The position numbers and the translations under genes were made by a program. From Candidatus Neomicrothrix sp. UBA2131 (GTDB lineage Bacteria > Actinomycetota > Acidimicrobiia > Acidimicrobiales > MedAcidi-G1), in contig DCXR01000033.1 of the NCBI GenBank assembly GCA_002329075.1, forward strand, positions 1 through 49,764: a stretch of DNA of 49,764 bases. Reading direction: 5' to 3'. Each line of letters begins with the position of its first letter. Position 1 is the stretch's first letter. This document shows, one piece after another, positions 38,683 through 48,093 of this stretch. The notes below the pieces were generated by a model, which was given only the letters and a program-made list of their open reading frames with translations, was not told the origin of the DNA and searched no databases.

Positions 38683-39459
38683 ATGCCCGCAGTCGAAGTC
38701 GCCCACACCGTCACCGGTGAGGGACCACCCCTCTACCTGGTGCACGGCATCGGCTCCCGCCGCACCACCTGGGACGCCCTCCTTCCGGCCCTGTCGGAGC
38801 ACTTCACCTGCGTCGCCTACGACCTGCGGGGCCACGGCGACAGTCCGGTGCCGCCGGTGCCGTATTCGCTCGACGAACTCGTCGACGACCTCGAGGCCCT
38901 ACGGGTGCGGCTCGGCCACGAACGGATCCACGTCATGGGCCATTCCCTGGGCGGACAGATCGGCCCTGCCTACGCCCGGGCACACCCGGCCCGCACGTCG
39001 TCGGTCGTGCTGCTTTCGACGGCGGCCGGACGTACCGTCGGCGACAGCGCCGGGGTCAAGGGCGTCGTGGCGGCGATGCGGGACCAGGGCGTCGAGGCGG
39101 TTCTCACCACGCTGGTCGACCGGTGGTACACGGACGGGTTCGTCGCCGCTCACCCCGAGGTCATCGAGCACCGCATCGAACAGGTGCTCGGAACGCCCGA
39201 GGACGTGTTCCTGAGCGTGTTCGACGTGTACGCCTCGACCGAGATGCTGGCCTGGCTGCCGCAGGTCGGGTGCCCGTGCCTGGTGCTGACCGGCGAGTTC
39301 GACGGTGCCTGCAACCCGCGACTGAACGCCGTGATCGACGACGCCCTCCCGGAATCAGAACTGGTCGTCCTCCCGGCCCTCAAGCACTCGGTCCTCGTCG
39401 AGGGCCCCGAACGGGTGCTGCCCCCGGTGCTCGACTTCCTGCTGCGCCACCGGGACTGA
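38683..39459 (+). CDS. alpha/beta hydrolase
   Basis: A 258-residue alpha/beta hydrolase with oxyanion motif LVHGIGSRRTTW, nucleophile elbow GHSLGG (S88), acid in LTGEFDGACN and His in LKHSVLVEGPE. The DLRGHGDS segment and length resemble 3-oxoadipate enol-lactonase or related carbon-bond hydrolases, but the substrate is unknown. GGAGGA about eight to thirteen bases upstream supports ATG 38683. Probably co-transcribed with the LLM oxidoreductase. Confidence 0.85.
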   Translation: MPAVEVAHTVTGEGPPLYLVHGIGSRRTTWDALLPALSEHFTCVAYDLRGHGDSPVPPVPYSLDELVDDLEALRVRLGHERIHVMGHSLGGQIGPAYARAHPARTSSVVLLSTAAGRTVGDSAGVKGVVAAMRDQGVEAVLTTLVDRWYTDGFVAAHPEVIEHRIEQVLGTPEDVFLSVFDVYASTEMLAWLPQVGCPCLVLTGEFDGACNPRLNAVIDDALPESELVVLPALKHSVLVEGPERVLPPVLDFLLRHRD

Positions 39460-39530
39460 TGAAACTCCCTGGGTCACCTTGGGCTGGAACCCTGCACCTG
39501 AGGTCGGGGAGCCGAATCTTCCCTCCCGCC

Positions 39531-39536
39531 TAGGCT
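39531..39536 (+). promoter_or_regulatory. -10 element (TAGGCT), leaderless-type, for the dienelactone-hydrolase-like gene
   Basis: TAGGCT is followed by seven bases and ATG 39544; an identical hexamer serves orn. Confidence 0.45.
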
Positions 39537-39543
39537 CTTGCCG

Positions 39544-40515
39544 ATGGACGACGAGACGCGGTTCCGGGACTGTTCGATCACCCTGGCCGGTGTGGTCGGT
39601 GAGAACGTCGAGGTTCCCAGCGCCACCCCCGTCAACTACCACCAGGCCGTCAACGATCCGACCGGATGCGAACCGGTGGCCGTGGACGGCAAGTTGTTCC
39701 TGCCTTCGGCCGGTGGGCCGCTGCCGTTGGTGATGGTCATACCGGGGAGCCTCGGGGTTGCCGACAGCCATCTGGCCCACGCCGAGGCCCTGGTGGCGGT
39801 GGGCTATGCGGCGTTCGTGCTCGACCCGTTCGGTCCACGGGCCGTCGTATCGACGGTGGCCAACCAGACCCAGTACTCGTTCGCCGCCAGCGCATTCGAC
39901 GTACTGTCCGCCCTGACCGTCCTGTCCGCGCACCCCGCGGTCGACCCGGTGCGGATCTGCGCCCAGGGCCACAGCAGGGGGGGTTCGGCCGTGTTGATGG
40001 CGGCCATGCGACGCTTTGCCGACCCTGTTGTCGGTGAGGGGGTCGGCTTTGCCGGGGTGTACTCGGTCTACCCGTGGTGTGGCCACCAGTTCAACGATCC
40101 GACAGTGGGTGCGACCCGTATCCGGGCCATCGTCGGCGATCAGGACGACTGGCTGTCGGTGCAGCAGGTTCAGGCCCAGGTGCAGGCCATCCGCCTGGGT
40201 GGTGGTGATGTGACGGTGCGGGTCGTGGCCGGGGCTGCGCACAGCTTCGACCGTCAGGAGGACGTCCACGAGGTGCCCGAGGCGGCCGTCGCCCCCTCGG
40301 CTCCGACCGTCTACGTCGATGACGACGGGTCGATGATCGATCCCCTGACGGGCCGACCCGATGCCGGGACCACCGATCTGGACATGTTCCTCGCAGCGCT
40401 CAAGGCCGGCCTGGGTCGCAAGGGCGCCCACATCGGCAGCGTCGGCGACCAGCCGGACCTGTTCCGTGCCGACATGCTGGCCTTCCACGCCTCGGTGCTC
40501 GGCCCTCCAACCTGA
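39544..40515 (+). CDS. dienelactone-hydrolase-like alpha/beta hydrolase
   Basis: A 323-residue alpha/beta hydrolase with nucleophile elbow GHSRGG, acid in VGDQDDWLSV and His in AGAAHSFD. The layout fits the dienelactone-hydrolase-like family; no signal peptide is present. The family usually uses Cys; here the nucleophile is Ser, which is common in related esterases. ATG 39544 lies seven bases after TAGGCT, so the TTG at 39538 is unlikely. It is convergent with tRNA-Lys. Substrate unknown. Confidence 0.82.
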   Translation: MDDETRFRDCSITLAGVVGENVEVPSATPVNYHQAVNDPTGCEPVAVDGKLFLPSAGGPLPLVMVIPGSLGVADSHLAHAEALVAVGYAAFVLDPFGPRAVVSTVANQTQYSFAASAFDVLSALTVLSAHPAVDPVRICAQGHSRGGSAVLMAAMRRFADPVVGEGVGFAGVYSVYPWCGHQFNDPTVGATRIRAIVGDQDDWLSVQQVQAQVQAIRLGGGDVTVRVVAGAAHSFDRQEDVHEVPEAAVAPSAPTVYVDDDGSMIDPLTGRPDAGTTDLDMFLAALKAGLGRKGAHIGSVGDQPDLFRADMLAFHASVLGPPT

Positions 40516-40531
40516 CCGGACATCTGGGCTC

Positions 40532-40607
40532 TGGTGGGTCGCCCGGGTCTCGAACCCGGCGCCTGAGGATTAAAAGTCCCCTGCTCTACCCGATGAGCTA
40601 GCGACCC
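40532..40607 (-). tRNA. tRNA-Lys, anticodon UUU
   Basis: On the minus strand the sequence folds into a full cloverleaf: acceptor stem GGGTCGC/GCGACCC, D-arm AGCTCATCGGGTAGAGC, anticodon loop CTTTTAA (anticodon TTT, Lys), T-arm CCGGGTTCGAGACCCGG, then A plus an encoded CCA. Coordinates include the CCA (40532-40534). CATTAT about ten bases upstream of the 5' end could be its -10 element. Confidence 0.95.
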
Positions 40608-40777
40608 GGAGATGAGGATAATGCTGCGGACCTTGCTGCGGATATGGCCCCAGTCGTTTCCGGGAACGAACCGGCGAATGCGCCGTTGAGCACGACGTAA
40701 CCGATCCCGGGCACTCTTCTCAGCATCCACCAGACCCCAGTGCCCTGGCGGGGTCCCGGAGCGGGGAACCGGTCGGT
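40608..40777. other. 170-base intergenic region
   Basis: It lies between tRNA-Lys and the end of glgB. Apart from the probable tRNA promoter I see no gene, T-run hairpin or repeat. A minus-strand ORF here overlaps the tRNA and is rejected. Confidence 0.6.
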
Positions 40778-42589
40778 TCACCCATCGTGAGCGAGGAAGC
40801 AGACGCCCAGCGGGGGCACGGTGATGGCGAGCGACGTCTCGTGGCCGTGAGACGGTTCGTCATCGGTCTCGACCGTCGTGTTCACCACGCCGTCGCCCCC
40901 GTACTCCTCCCGGTCGCTGTTGGCGATCTCGACCCATCTGCCGGCGTCGGGAACTCCGATCCGGTAGTCGCTGTGCAGTTCGGGCCTGAAGTTGCAGACG
41001 ACCAGCACCGACCGCTCGTCCGGAGCGTGCCGCAAGAAGGCGACCACCGAGTTCTCGTCGTCGTCCCCGGCAACGAAGGAGAACCCGTCGGCCGAGTCGT
41101 CGACGCGGTGGAGCGCGGGCTCACGCCTGTACAGGTCGTTCAGCTCGGCCACCCACGCCAGCACCGCTGAGGTTCCCGGGTCGTCGAGCAGCCCCCACGG
41201 CAACTCCTGCTCGTGGTCCCATTCCCCGACGGGTCCCAGTTCCGACCCCATGAACAGCAGCTTCTTGCCCGGAAGTCCGAACTGGTAGCCGAACAGCAGC
41301 CTGAGGCCGGCGCGTTGCTGCCGGATGTCACCGGGTTGACGGCTCAGGAGCGAACCCTTGCCGTGCACCACCTCGTCATGGGAGAGCGCCAGGACGAAGT
41401 TCTCGTCGAAGGCGTAGACCGACCGGATCGTGAGCTCTTCGTGGTGCCACCGTCGATGTTCGAAGTCCCGGCCGAGGTAGCGCAGGGTGTCGTTCATCCA
41501 GCCCATGTCCCACTTGGCGCTGAAGCCCAACCCGTCGGAGTCGGTGGATCGGGTGACGCCCGGCCAGGAGGTCGACTCCTCGGCGATGGTCATGACGTCG
41601 GGGTGGTCCCGGGAGATGCGGCTGTTCAACTCCTGGAGGAAGCCGACAGCACCGAGGTTCTCGAAGCCCCCGAACTCGTTGGGAACCCACTGGCCGTCCG
41701 GCCTCGAATAGTTGCGGTAGAGCATCGAGCTCACGCCGTCCACGCGGAGCCCGTCGGCGTGGTACCGGTCCAGCCAGAGCAGGGCACTCGAGAGCAGGAA
41801 GCTCCGGACCTCGGGACGGTCGTAGTTGAAGATGGCGGTCTTCCAGTCCGGGTGGAACCCGAGCCGGGGGTCGGCGTGCTCGTACAGGCACGTGCCGTCG
41901 AACCGGGCCAGCCCGTGGGCGTCGACGGGGAAGTGCGCCGGCACCCAGTCCAGCAGTACCCCGAAACCGCGTTGGTGGAGGTAGTCGACCAGGTACATCA
42001 GGCCCTGAGGTGGGCCGTACCGGGCCGTCGGCGCGAAGTAGCCCGTCGTCTGGTAGCCCCACGACCCGTAGAAGGGGTGTTCCATGACAGGGAGCAGTTC
42101 TAGGTGGGTGAACCCGGTCCGGTCGAGATGGTCGGCCAACTGCGGGGCGAGCCCCCGGTAGCCGTCGGGTTCGTAGCACCAGGACCCCAGATGGACCTCG
42201 TAGATCGAAATCGGGGCGTGTCGGCTGTTGCGTGCCTCCCGGTCCGCCATCCACTCGCCGTCCTGCCAGTCGTGGTCGAGCGACGCGATCACCGAGGAGG
42301 TACGTGGTGGTTCCTCGGCGGCGAAGGCCATCGGATCGGCCTTGAAGAGCCCCGACCCGTCCGCCGTCGTGACGAAGTACTTGTACCGCTCGCCAATGCA
42401 CGCCCCGGCGACCCGGCCGCTCCAGATCCCCGCATCGGACGGTGCCAACCCGTCCACCCCGGCGGTCCAGTCGTTGAAGTCCCCGATGACCGACACCGCC
42501 CCGGCGGAGGGAGCCCAGACGCCGAACGAGCAGCCTTCCCCGTCGACATGGGCTCCCAGAAGCCGTGTCACGTCGTCGTGGGCCCTCAC
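40778..42589 (-). CDS. glgB: 1,4-alpha-glucan branching enzyme
   Basis: A 603-residue GH13 branching enzyme, shorter than the E. coli type because it lacks the N1 module. It starts with the CBM48 segment (FGVWAPSAGAVSVIGDFNDW). The barrel motifs include VLLDWVPAHFP, GLRVDGVSSMLY (nucleophile Asp) and IAEESTSWPG (general acid Glu), and LSHDEVVHGKGSLL is the branching-enzyme signature. It transfers alpha-1,4 chains to alpha-1,6 positions in glycogen. The GTG start at 42589 is the family N-terminus; no Shine-Dalgarno is clear. Divergent from glgC, with 95 bases between starts. Confidence 0.94.
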   Translation of the reverse strand: MRAHDDVTRLLGAHVDGEGCSFGVWAPSAGAVSVIGDFNDWTAGVDGLAPSDAGIWSGRVAGACIGERYKYFVTTADGSGLFKADPMAFAAEEPPRTSSVIASLDHDWQDGEWMADREARNSRHAPISIYEVHLGSWCYEPDGYRGLAPQLADHLDRTGFTHLELLPVMEHPFYGSWGYQTTGYFAPTARYGPPQGLMYLVDYLHQRGFGVLLDWVPAHFPVDAHGLARFDGTCLYEHADPRLGFHPDWKTAIFNYDRPEVRSFLLSSALLWLDRYHADGLRVDGVSSMLYRNYSRPDGQWVPNEFGGFENLGAVGFLQELNSRISRDHPDVMTIAEESTSWPGVTRSTDSDGLGFSAKWDMGWMNDTLRYLGRDFEHRRWHHEELTIRSVYAFDENFVLALSHDEVVHGKGSLLSRQPGDIRQQRAGLRLLFGYQFGLPGKKLLFMGSELGPVGEWDHEQELPWGLLDDPGTSAVLAWVAELNDLYRREPALHRVDDSADGFSFVAGDDDENSVVAFLRHAPDERSVLVVCNFRPELHSDYRIGVPDAGRWVEIANSDREEYGGDGVVNTTVETDDEPSHGHETSLAITVPPLGVCFLAHDG

Positions 42590-42684
42590 AGGACTGCTCG
42601 AGTTCGCCCGCCGCAGGCTGCGCGGCTGGCGCCTTCTGCAGGTTCCTCTTCCATCCGGTCACCATATGGGACAATCTTGGGTAC

Positions 42685-43938
42685 ATGTCAGAGGTTGCGG
42701 CACAGCCCCGGGTCCTCAGCGTCGTATTGGCCGGCGGTGAGGGGAAGCGGCTGTTGCCGCTCACGCTCGACCGGGCCAAGCCGGCGGTTCCCTTCGGCGG
42801 GCACTACCGGCTCATCGACTTCCCGTTGTCCAACCTGGCCAACGGCGGCTACCGCAAGATCGTGGTGCTCACCCAGTACAAGAGCCACAGCCTCGACGTC
42901 CACATCTCACGGACCTGGCGGCTCAGCACGCTCCTCGGCAACTACGTCACGTCGGTTCCCGCCCAGATGCGCCGGGGGCCACGTTGGTTCCTGGGTTCGG
43001 CCGACGCCCTGTTCCAGAACCTGAACCTGTTCGACGACGAACGACCCGACTTCGTCTTCGTGTTCGGAGCCGACCACATATACCGAATCGACCCCCGCCA
43101 GATGCTCGACGAGCACATCGACTCCGGGGCGGGTGTCACCATCGCCGGCATCCGGGTGAAGCGCAGCGAGTCGCACCAGTTCGGCATCATCACCCCGGGG
43201 GAAGGGTCCAGGATCGATACCTTTCTCGAGAAGCCGGCACCCGAGGACGTGGTGGGCCTCCCCGACAACCCCGAAGAGGTCCTGGCGTCGATGGGCAACT
43301 ACCTCTTCAACGCCGACACGCTCCGGGAACTCCTCTTCGAGAACGCCGCGGTGGAAGACACCCGGCACGACATCGGTGGAGACCTGATCCCGATGATGGT
43401 GCAGAAGGGCGACGCCCAGGTGTACGACTTCACCAGGAACAGGATCCCCGGCCAGGATGAGGGACTCCACTACTGGCGGGACGTCGGCACCCTCGACCAG
43501 TACTTCGACTCCCACATGGACCTCGTCGGCGACCTCCCGGTGTTCAACCTGTACAACGACGCCTGGCCCATCTACACGCGGAGCCGGACCCTGCCACCGG
43601 CGAAGGTGGTCGGTGACGGCACCCAAGGTTCATCGTCGGTGCGGCGGTCGTTGTTGAGCAACGGGGTGGTGGTCTCGAATTCGAAGGTCCGTGACTCCGT
43701 TCTCTCGCCGGGAGTCCGGATTCTCGGCGGTGCGGTCGTCGAGAACTCGATCCTGCTCGACGGCGTGGTGGTCGGCGACGGGGCCGAGGTACGCAACGCC
43801 GTCCTCGACAAGAATGTCGTGGTGCCTCCGGGTGTCCGGATCGGCTTCGACGCCGAGCACGACGCCGAGCACTACACGGTGTCGGAGGCAGGGGTGGTGG
43901 TGCTGGCGAAGGGCCAGACGGTTGTCAGTTCCGGATAG
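42685..43938 (+). CDS. glgC: glucose-1-phosphate adenylyltransferase
   Basis: A 417-residue ADP-glucose pyrophosphorylase. VVLAGGEGKRLLPLTLDRAKPA is the nucleotide-binding N-terminus, FVFVFGADHIYRID contains the catalytic Asp, FLEKP the Glc-1-P Lys, and a left-handed beta-helix domain closes the protein. It makes ADP-glucose for GlgA and is the rate-limiting, allosteric step. ATG 42685 fits the N-terminus; GACAAT at 42670-42675 could be a -10 element. The stop overlaps the convergent glgX end by 14 bases. Confidence 0.94.
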   Translation: MSEVAAQPRVLSVVLAGGEGKRLLPLTLDRAKPAVPFGGHYRLIDFPLSNLANGGYRKIVVLTQYKSHSLDVHISRTWRLSTLLGNYVTSVPAQMRRGPRWFLGSADALFQNLNLFDDERPDFVFVFGADHIYRIDPRQMLDEHIDSGAGVTIAGIRVKRSESHQFGIITPGEGSRIDTFLEKPAPEDVVGLPDNPEEVLASMGNYLFNADTLRELLFENAAVEDTRHDIGGDLIPMMVQKGDAQVYDFTRNRIPGQDEGLHYWRDVGTLDQYFDSHMDLVGDLPVFNLYNDAWPIYTRSRTLPPAKVVGDGTQGSSSVRRSLLSNGVVVSNSKVRDSVLSPGVRILGGAVVENSILLDGVVVGDGAEVRNAVLDKNVVVPPGVRIGFDAEHDAEHYTVSEAGVVVLAKGQTVVSSG

Positions 43939-46024
43939 CGCCGGGCCGACGCAGGAGGACCATCGCCCAGGGCGCGGCATCCCACTGCCTGATTGCCGCA
44001 GTTTCGACACCATGGTCCCTGCCGCCCGACGTGTCGAGTTCGACCGACCATCCGGGGCCCTCCGGGAGCATGAAGGTGGTGGGCTCCGCCCGGGCGTTGA
44101 ACAGCATGAGGAAGCTGTCGTCCACGACAACCTCGCCGTCCGGCCCCTGTGACGGGTTCGCCTCCCCGTCGAGGAGCACGGCCAACGGCCTGGAGTCACC
44201 GGACGCCCAGCCTGCGTCGGTCATCTCGCTGCCGTCCGGTGAGTACCAGCAGATGTCGTGGGCATGCCGGCCGGGGATGTGCAGGCCCTCGGGCCGTTGG
44301 CGGCGGAAGACCGGGTACTCGGACCGGATCCGGGCGAGGCGCTGGACGAAGGCCAGCAGTCCATGGTCCACGTTGCCCCAGTCGAACCATGACACCTCGT
44401 TGTCCTGGGCGTAGCCGTTGTTGTTGCCGCCCTGGGTCCGGCCGATCTCGTCGCCGCCGAGCAGCATCGGTACGCCCCGCGAGAGCAGGAGGGTGGCCAG
44501 CATCGACCGACGACGGGTGGAGCGGACCTCGAGGACGTCTGCGTCGGTGGTAGGACCCTCGGCACCCGAGTTCCATGACCGGTTGAGGTCGTCGCCGTCG
44601 ACGTTGTCCTCACCGTTCGCCTCGTTGTGCTTGTGGTCGTACGAGACCAGGTCGGCCAGGGTGAAACCGTCATGGGCGGTGATGAAGTTGACGCCGGCCG
44701 AGGCGTCGCGCCCGGACGACGAGTAGAGGTCCGGGCTACCGGTCAGCCGCGAGGCGAGGGCGGCCGGCGTCCCGTCGGCACCGCCGCGCCAGTAGTCGCG
44801 GACATCGTCCCGGAATCGCCCGTTCCATTCCGACCACCCGGGTGGGAAGTTGCCGACCTGGTAACCGCCCTCGCCCAGGTCCCAGGGTTCGGCGATCAAC
44901 TTCACCCGGCTGACCACGGGATCCCTCCGGATCGTCTCGAAGAACGACGACCGGGGATCGAACCCGTCAGGCCCCCGGCCCAGTGCCGCTGCCAGGTCGA
45001 ACCGGAACCCGTCGACGTGCATCTCCAGGATCCAGTAGCGGAGGCTGTCCATCACCAGTTGAAGCGACCGGGGATGGGCCGTGTTCACGCTGTTGCCGGT
45101 ACCCGTGACGTCCACGTAGCGCCGGAGGTCCTCGGGATCCAGACGGTAGTAGGCCCCGTTGTCGAAGCCCTTCAGCGACAGCAGCGGGCCCAGATGGTTG
45201 CCCTCGGCGGTGTGGTTGTAGACCACATCCAGGATCACCTCGATGCCGGCCCCGTGGAATGCCCTGACCATCGACTTGAACTCGTCCACCTGTGCACCGG
45301 TGTCGCCCAGCGACGAGTAGGCACCGTGGGGGGCGAGGTAGGCGAGCGGGCTGTAGCCCCAGTAGTTGGTGAGGCCGCGCTCCACCACCGGATGCTCGGA
45401 CATGAACTGGTGGACCGGTAGCAGTTCGACGGCGGAGACGCCCAGGGAGACGAGGTGTTCCAGCACGGGAGGGCACACCATCCCGGCGAAGGTGCCGCGA
45501 AGGTGGTCGGGGACGTCGGGATGGCTGATGGTCATCCCCCTGACGTGCGTCTCGTATATGACCGTCTCGTGAAGTGCATGGTCGGGCGGCCTGTCGTCCC
45601 CCCAGTCGAACGTCGGGTCGATCACCACAGCCCTCGGCACGTGGCGCGCGTTGTCCCGGGGGTCCGGCGCCCCGGAATCGTCGGGCAGGTGCCCGCACAA
45701 CTCAGGACCCCACCTGACCGGACCGGTCACCGCCCTGGCGTACGGGTCGATCAGCAGCTTGGCCGGGTTGCACAGGACCCCCGCCGCCGGATCCCACGCC
45801 CCGTGCACCCGGAACCCGTACTCCTGTCCCGGCTCGAGCCCGTGAACGTAGCCGTGGTGCACGAGGGAGGTGACCTCTGGCAGGGTCTCACGCGTCTCGC
45901 CGCCGTCGGGGTGGAAGAGGCACAGTTCGATCCGGTCGGCCGGCCCGGAATGGACGGCGAAGTTGACACCACCGCCGTCGAAGGTGGCGCCCAGGGGTGT
46001 CGACCTTCCGGCAGCAACCGTCAC
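43925..46024 (-). CDS. glgX: glycogen debranching enzyme
   Basis: A 699-residue GH13 debranching enzyme with CBM48 (TPLGATFDGGGVNFAVHS), then VILDVVYNHTAEG, GFRFDLAAALG (nucleophile Asp), LIAEPWD (general acid Glu) and FITAHDGFTLADLVSY. GlgX removes alpha-1,6 branches left by the phosphorylase. The start is GTG 46024, overlapping the glgP stop by four bases (GTGA at 46021-46024). The 3' end overlaps glgC convergently by 14 bases. Confidence 0.94.
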   Translation of the reverse strand: MTVAAGRSTPLGATFDGGGVNFAVHSGPADRIELCLFHPDGGETRETLPEVTSLVHHGYVHGLEPGQEYGFRVHGAWDPAAGVLCNPAKLLIDPYARAVTGPVRWGPELCGHLPDDSGAPDPRDNARHVPRAVVIDPTFDWGDDRPPDHALHETVIYETHVRGMTISHPDVPDHLRGTFAGMVCPPVLEHLVSLGVSAVELLPVHQFMSEHPVVERGLTNYWGYSPLAYLAPHGAYSSLGDTGAQVDEFKSMVRAFHGAGIEVILDVVYNHTAEGNHLGPLLSLKGFDNGAYYRLDPEDLRRYVDVTGTGNSVNTAHPRSLQLVMDSLRYWILEMHVDGFRFDLAAALGRGPDGFDPRSSFFETIRRDPVVSRVKLIAEPWDLGEGGYQVGNFPPGWSEWNGRFRDDVRDYWRGGADGTPAALASRLTGSPDLYSSSGRDASAGVNFITAHDGFTLADLVSYDHKHNEANGEDNVDGDDLNRSWNSGAEGPTTDADVLEVRSTRRRSMLATLLLSRGVPMLLGGDEIGRTQGGNNNGYAQDNEVSWFDWGNVDHGLLAFVQRLARIRSEYPVFRRQRPEGLHIPGRHAHDICWYSPDGSEMTDAGWASGDSRPLAVLLDGEANPSQGPDGEVVVDDSFLMLFNARAEPTTFMLPEGPGWSVELDTSGGRDHGVETAAIRQWDAAPWAMVLLRRPGAIRN

Positions 46025-48018
46025 AGACGGTTCCCGTCCTCGATCGCCGGGTTGTAGAGCCGGTCGGAATAGTCCGAGACCATGCGGCCGGCGGTGACCC
46101 GGGGCCCCAGGGTGCGCCAGCCGTGGCGGATGCGGTCGATCCATGCCGCCGACCACGGACCACCGTCGGCGAAGAACTCCGGGACGATGTCATGGGCGAG
46201 CAGGTCCAGTGTGGCCGCCGATTCGGTGTGATCCCGGGCGAGGACCACAGCCTCATCGTCGCCGTCGGCCCCGTCGGTTGCGGGAATGGTCCACCCGTTG
46301 CGCCCATCGGCCATCTCGTCCCACCACCCGTCGCTGACCGAACAGTTCAGCCCGCCGTTGAGGGCGGACTTCTCCCCGCTGGTGCCCGAGGCCTCGCGGG
46401 ACCGCACCGGTGTGTTCAACCAGACGTCGCAGCCGGCGTACATGGCCCGGGCCACGGCCATGTCGTAACCGGGCACGAAGAGGAACCGGCCGTTGCCCGC
46501 GGCGGCGCCGAAGGCGACGATGTCCGTGATGAGCGCCTTTCCAACGGGGTCGGCCGGGTGGGCCTTCCCGGCGAACACGAACTGCACGGGACGGTCATCG
46601 TCGGCCAACAGGGTGGCGAGCCGTTCGGGATGCTTCAGCAGGAGCGTCGCCCGCTTGTAGGCCGTGAAACGGCGGGCGAAGCCGATGATGAGGGCATCGG
46701 GGTCGATGTCGGCGCCTGTCCGATCCGCCACCATGGCCTGCAGTTCGCAGGCGCCGGACCGCCGGACCGCCCGGACGGTCCGGTCGTCGATCTGATCGAC
46801 CCGCTGCCAGGAATCGGCGTCGCCGTCGGCCCACCCCGTTCCGAGGTTCCCGTCGAGGACCTCCTGGAGGCGGGGAGCGACCCAGGTGCGGGCGTGCACC
46901 CCGTTGGTCACAGACGTGATCTCCGTGCCACCGGGCACATCGGCGAAGAGCGTGCGGCTCACCTCGCCGTGCAGCTTCGACACCCCGTTGGCCCGACCGG
47001 CAGCCCGCAGGCAGAAGTACGCCAGGTTGAACGACGATCGGTCATCGCGTGTGGCACCGAGTTCGAGGAGGTCGCCGACATCGAGTCCCCACCGCTGGGA
47101 GAACGGGGTCAGGTGCTCGGCCGCCAACTCGACGTCGAATCGCTCGATGCCCGCCGGTACCGGGGTGTGGGTGGTGAAGACCAGGCCGGGCCGGATGGCG
47201 TCGAGTGCCGATGCCAGGCTGTGGCCCTCCCGGATCCGGTCGTCGAGCAACTCCAGGATCAGGGAGCCCGCATGGCCCTCGTTGAGGTGGTGGACGGCCG
47301 GAGCCCAGCCGAGGCGCCGGATCGCCCGGACCCCACCGACGCCCAGGACTATCTCCTGTTGGAGCCGGTGGCGACGATCGTCACTGTAGAGACGGTCGGT
47401 GATCGCCCGGTCACCGCTGTCGTTCCCGGGGAGGTCGGTGTCGAGGAGCAGCAGTTGGACGCGCCCGACATCCAGTCGCCACACCCGCGCCGCCACCTCG
47501 TGGTCGGCGATCGGGATCGTGACCTCGACGCCGGTGTCGACGCATCCGAGGTCGCGTGCGTCGTAGGTCTCGAAGTGTTCGGTCTGCTCCCCCCTGTCGA
47601 CCTCCTGGCGGAAGAAGCCGTGGTGGTAGAAGAGGCCGACGGCGCCCAGCGACAGCCGAAGGTCGCTCGCCGCCTTCAGGTGGTCGCCCGCCAGCACTCC
47701 CAGACCGCCTGAGTACTGCGGGACGAGATCGCTGATACCGAACTCGGGGGAGAAGTATGCGATGTCCGGGGCCGGCGCCTGGTCGGCCAGCAGCTCGGAC
47801 AACTCGGCGACGTGGCGGCACACACGGTCGATGAACGCCCCGTCCGCGCAGAGTGCGTCCAGTTGCGGTTCGTCGAGTGACGAGACGACCTGTGCCGGGT
47901 GTCGCTGCGGTGATGAACCGGGGAGCGTGTCGAAGACCTCCCTGACGGGTGCCGCCCAGGCCCAGTGGTGGTTGCGCGCCAGTGCCATCAGCGACTCGCG
48001 CAGACTGTTGCTGTCCAA
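46021..48018 (-). CDS. glgP: alpha-glucan phosphorylase (short GT35 type)
   Basis: A 665-residue alpha-glucan phosphorylase of the short bacterial/archaeal class. AYFSPEFGISDLVPQYSGGLGVLAGDHLK is split into its N-terminal signature, LNEGHAG follows, and EASGTSGEKSALNG contains the PLP-binding Lys. It releases glucose-1-phosphate from glycogen. The start is TTG 48018 with AGGAG about seven bases upstream. It is preceded by the Trp-rich small ORF and overlaps glgX, so the catabolic pair is coupled. Confidence 0.92.
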   Translation of the reverse strand: MDSNSLRESLMALARNHHWAWAAPVREVFDTLPGSSPQRHPAQVVSSLDEPQLDALCADGAFIDRVCRHVAELSELLADQAPAPDIAYFSPEFGISDLVPQYSGGLGVLAGDHLKAASDLRLSLGAVGLFYHHGFFRQEVDRGEQTEHFETYDARDLGCVDTGVEVTIPIADHEVAARVWRLDVGRVQLLLLDTDLPGNDSGDRAITDRLYSDDRRHRLQQEIVLGVGGVRAIRRLGWAPAVHHLNEGHAGSLILELLDDRIREGHSLASALDAIRPGLVFTTHTPVPAGIERFDVELAAEHLTPFSQRWGLDVGDLLELGATRDDRSSFNLAYFCLRAAGRANGVSKLHGEVSRTLFADVPGGTEITSVTNGVHARTWVAPRLQEVLDGNLGTGWADGDADSWQRVDQIDDRTVRAVRRSGACELQAMVADRTGADIDPDALIIGFARRFTAYKRATLLLKHPERLATLLADDDRPVQFVFAGKAHPADPVGKALITDIVAFGAAAGNGRFLFVPGYDMAVARAMYAGCDVWLNTPVRSREASGTSGEKSALNGGLNCSVSDGWWDEMADGRNGWTIPATDGADGDDEAVVLARDHTESAATLDLLAHDIVPEFFADGGPWSAAWIDRIRHGWRTLGPRVTAGRMVSDYSDRLYNPAIEDGNRL

Positions 48019-48093
48019 TGTGTGGCTCCTACCCGGCGGCGGATTCCTACCGGCGCACTCGTTGCATGGTGGGTCGAGCGGTCGACCCTTCGT

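Noticed and set aside
40311..40781. Minus-strand ORF across the tRNA
   Set aside because: It contains the tRNA-Lys sequence and has no protein-like features.
42670..42684. glgC as another leaderless gene
   Set aside because: GACAAT does not match TAnnnT and ends nine bases before the ATG; not counted.
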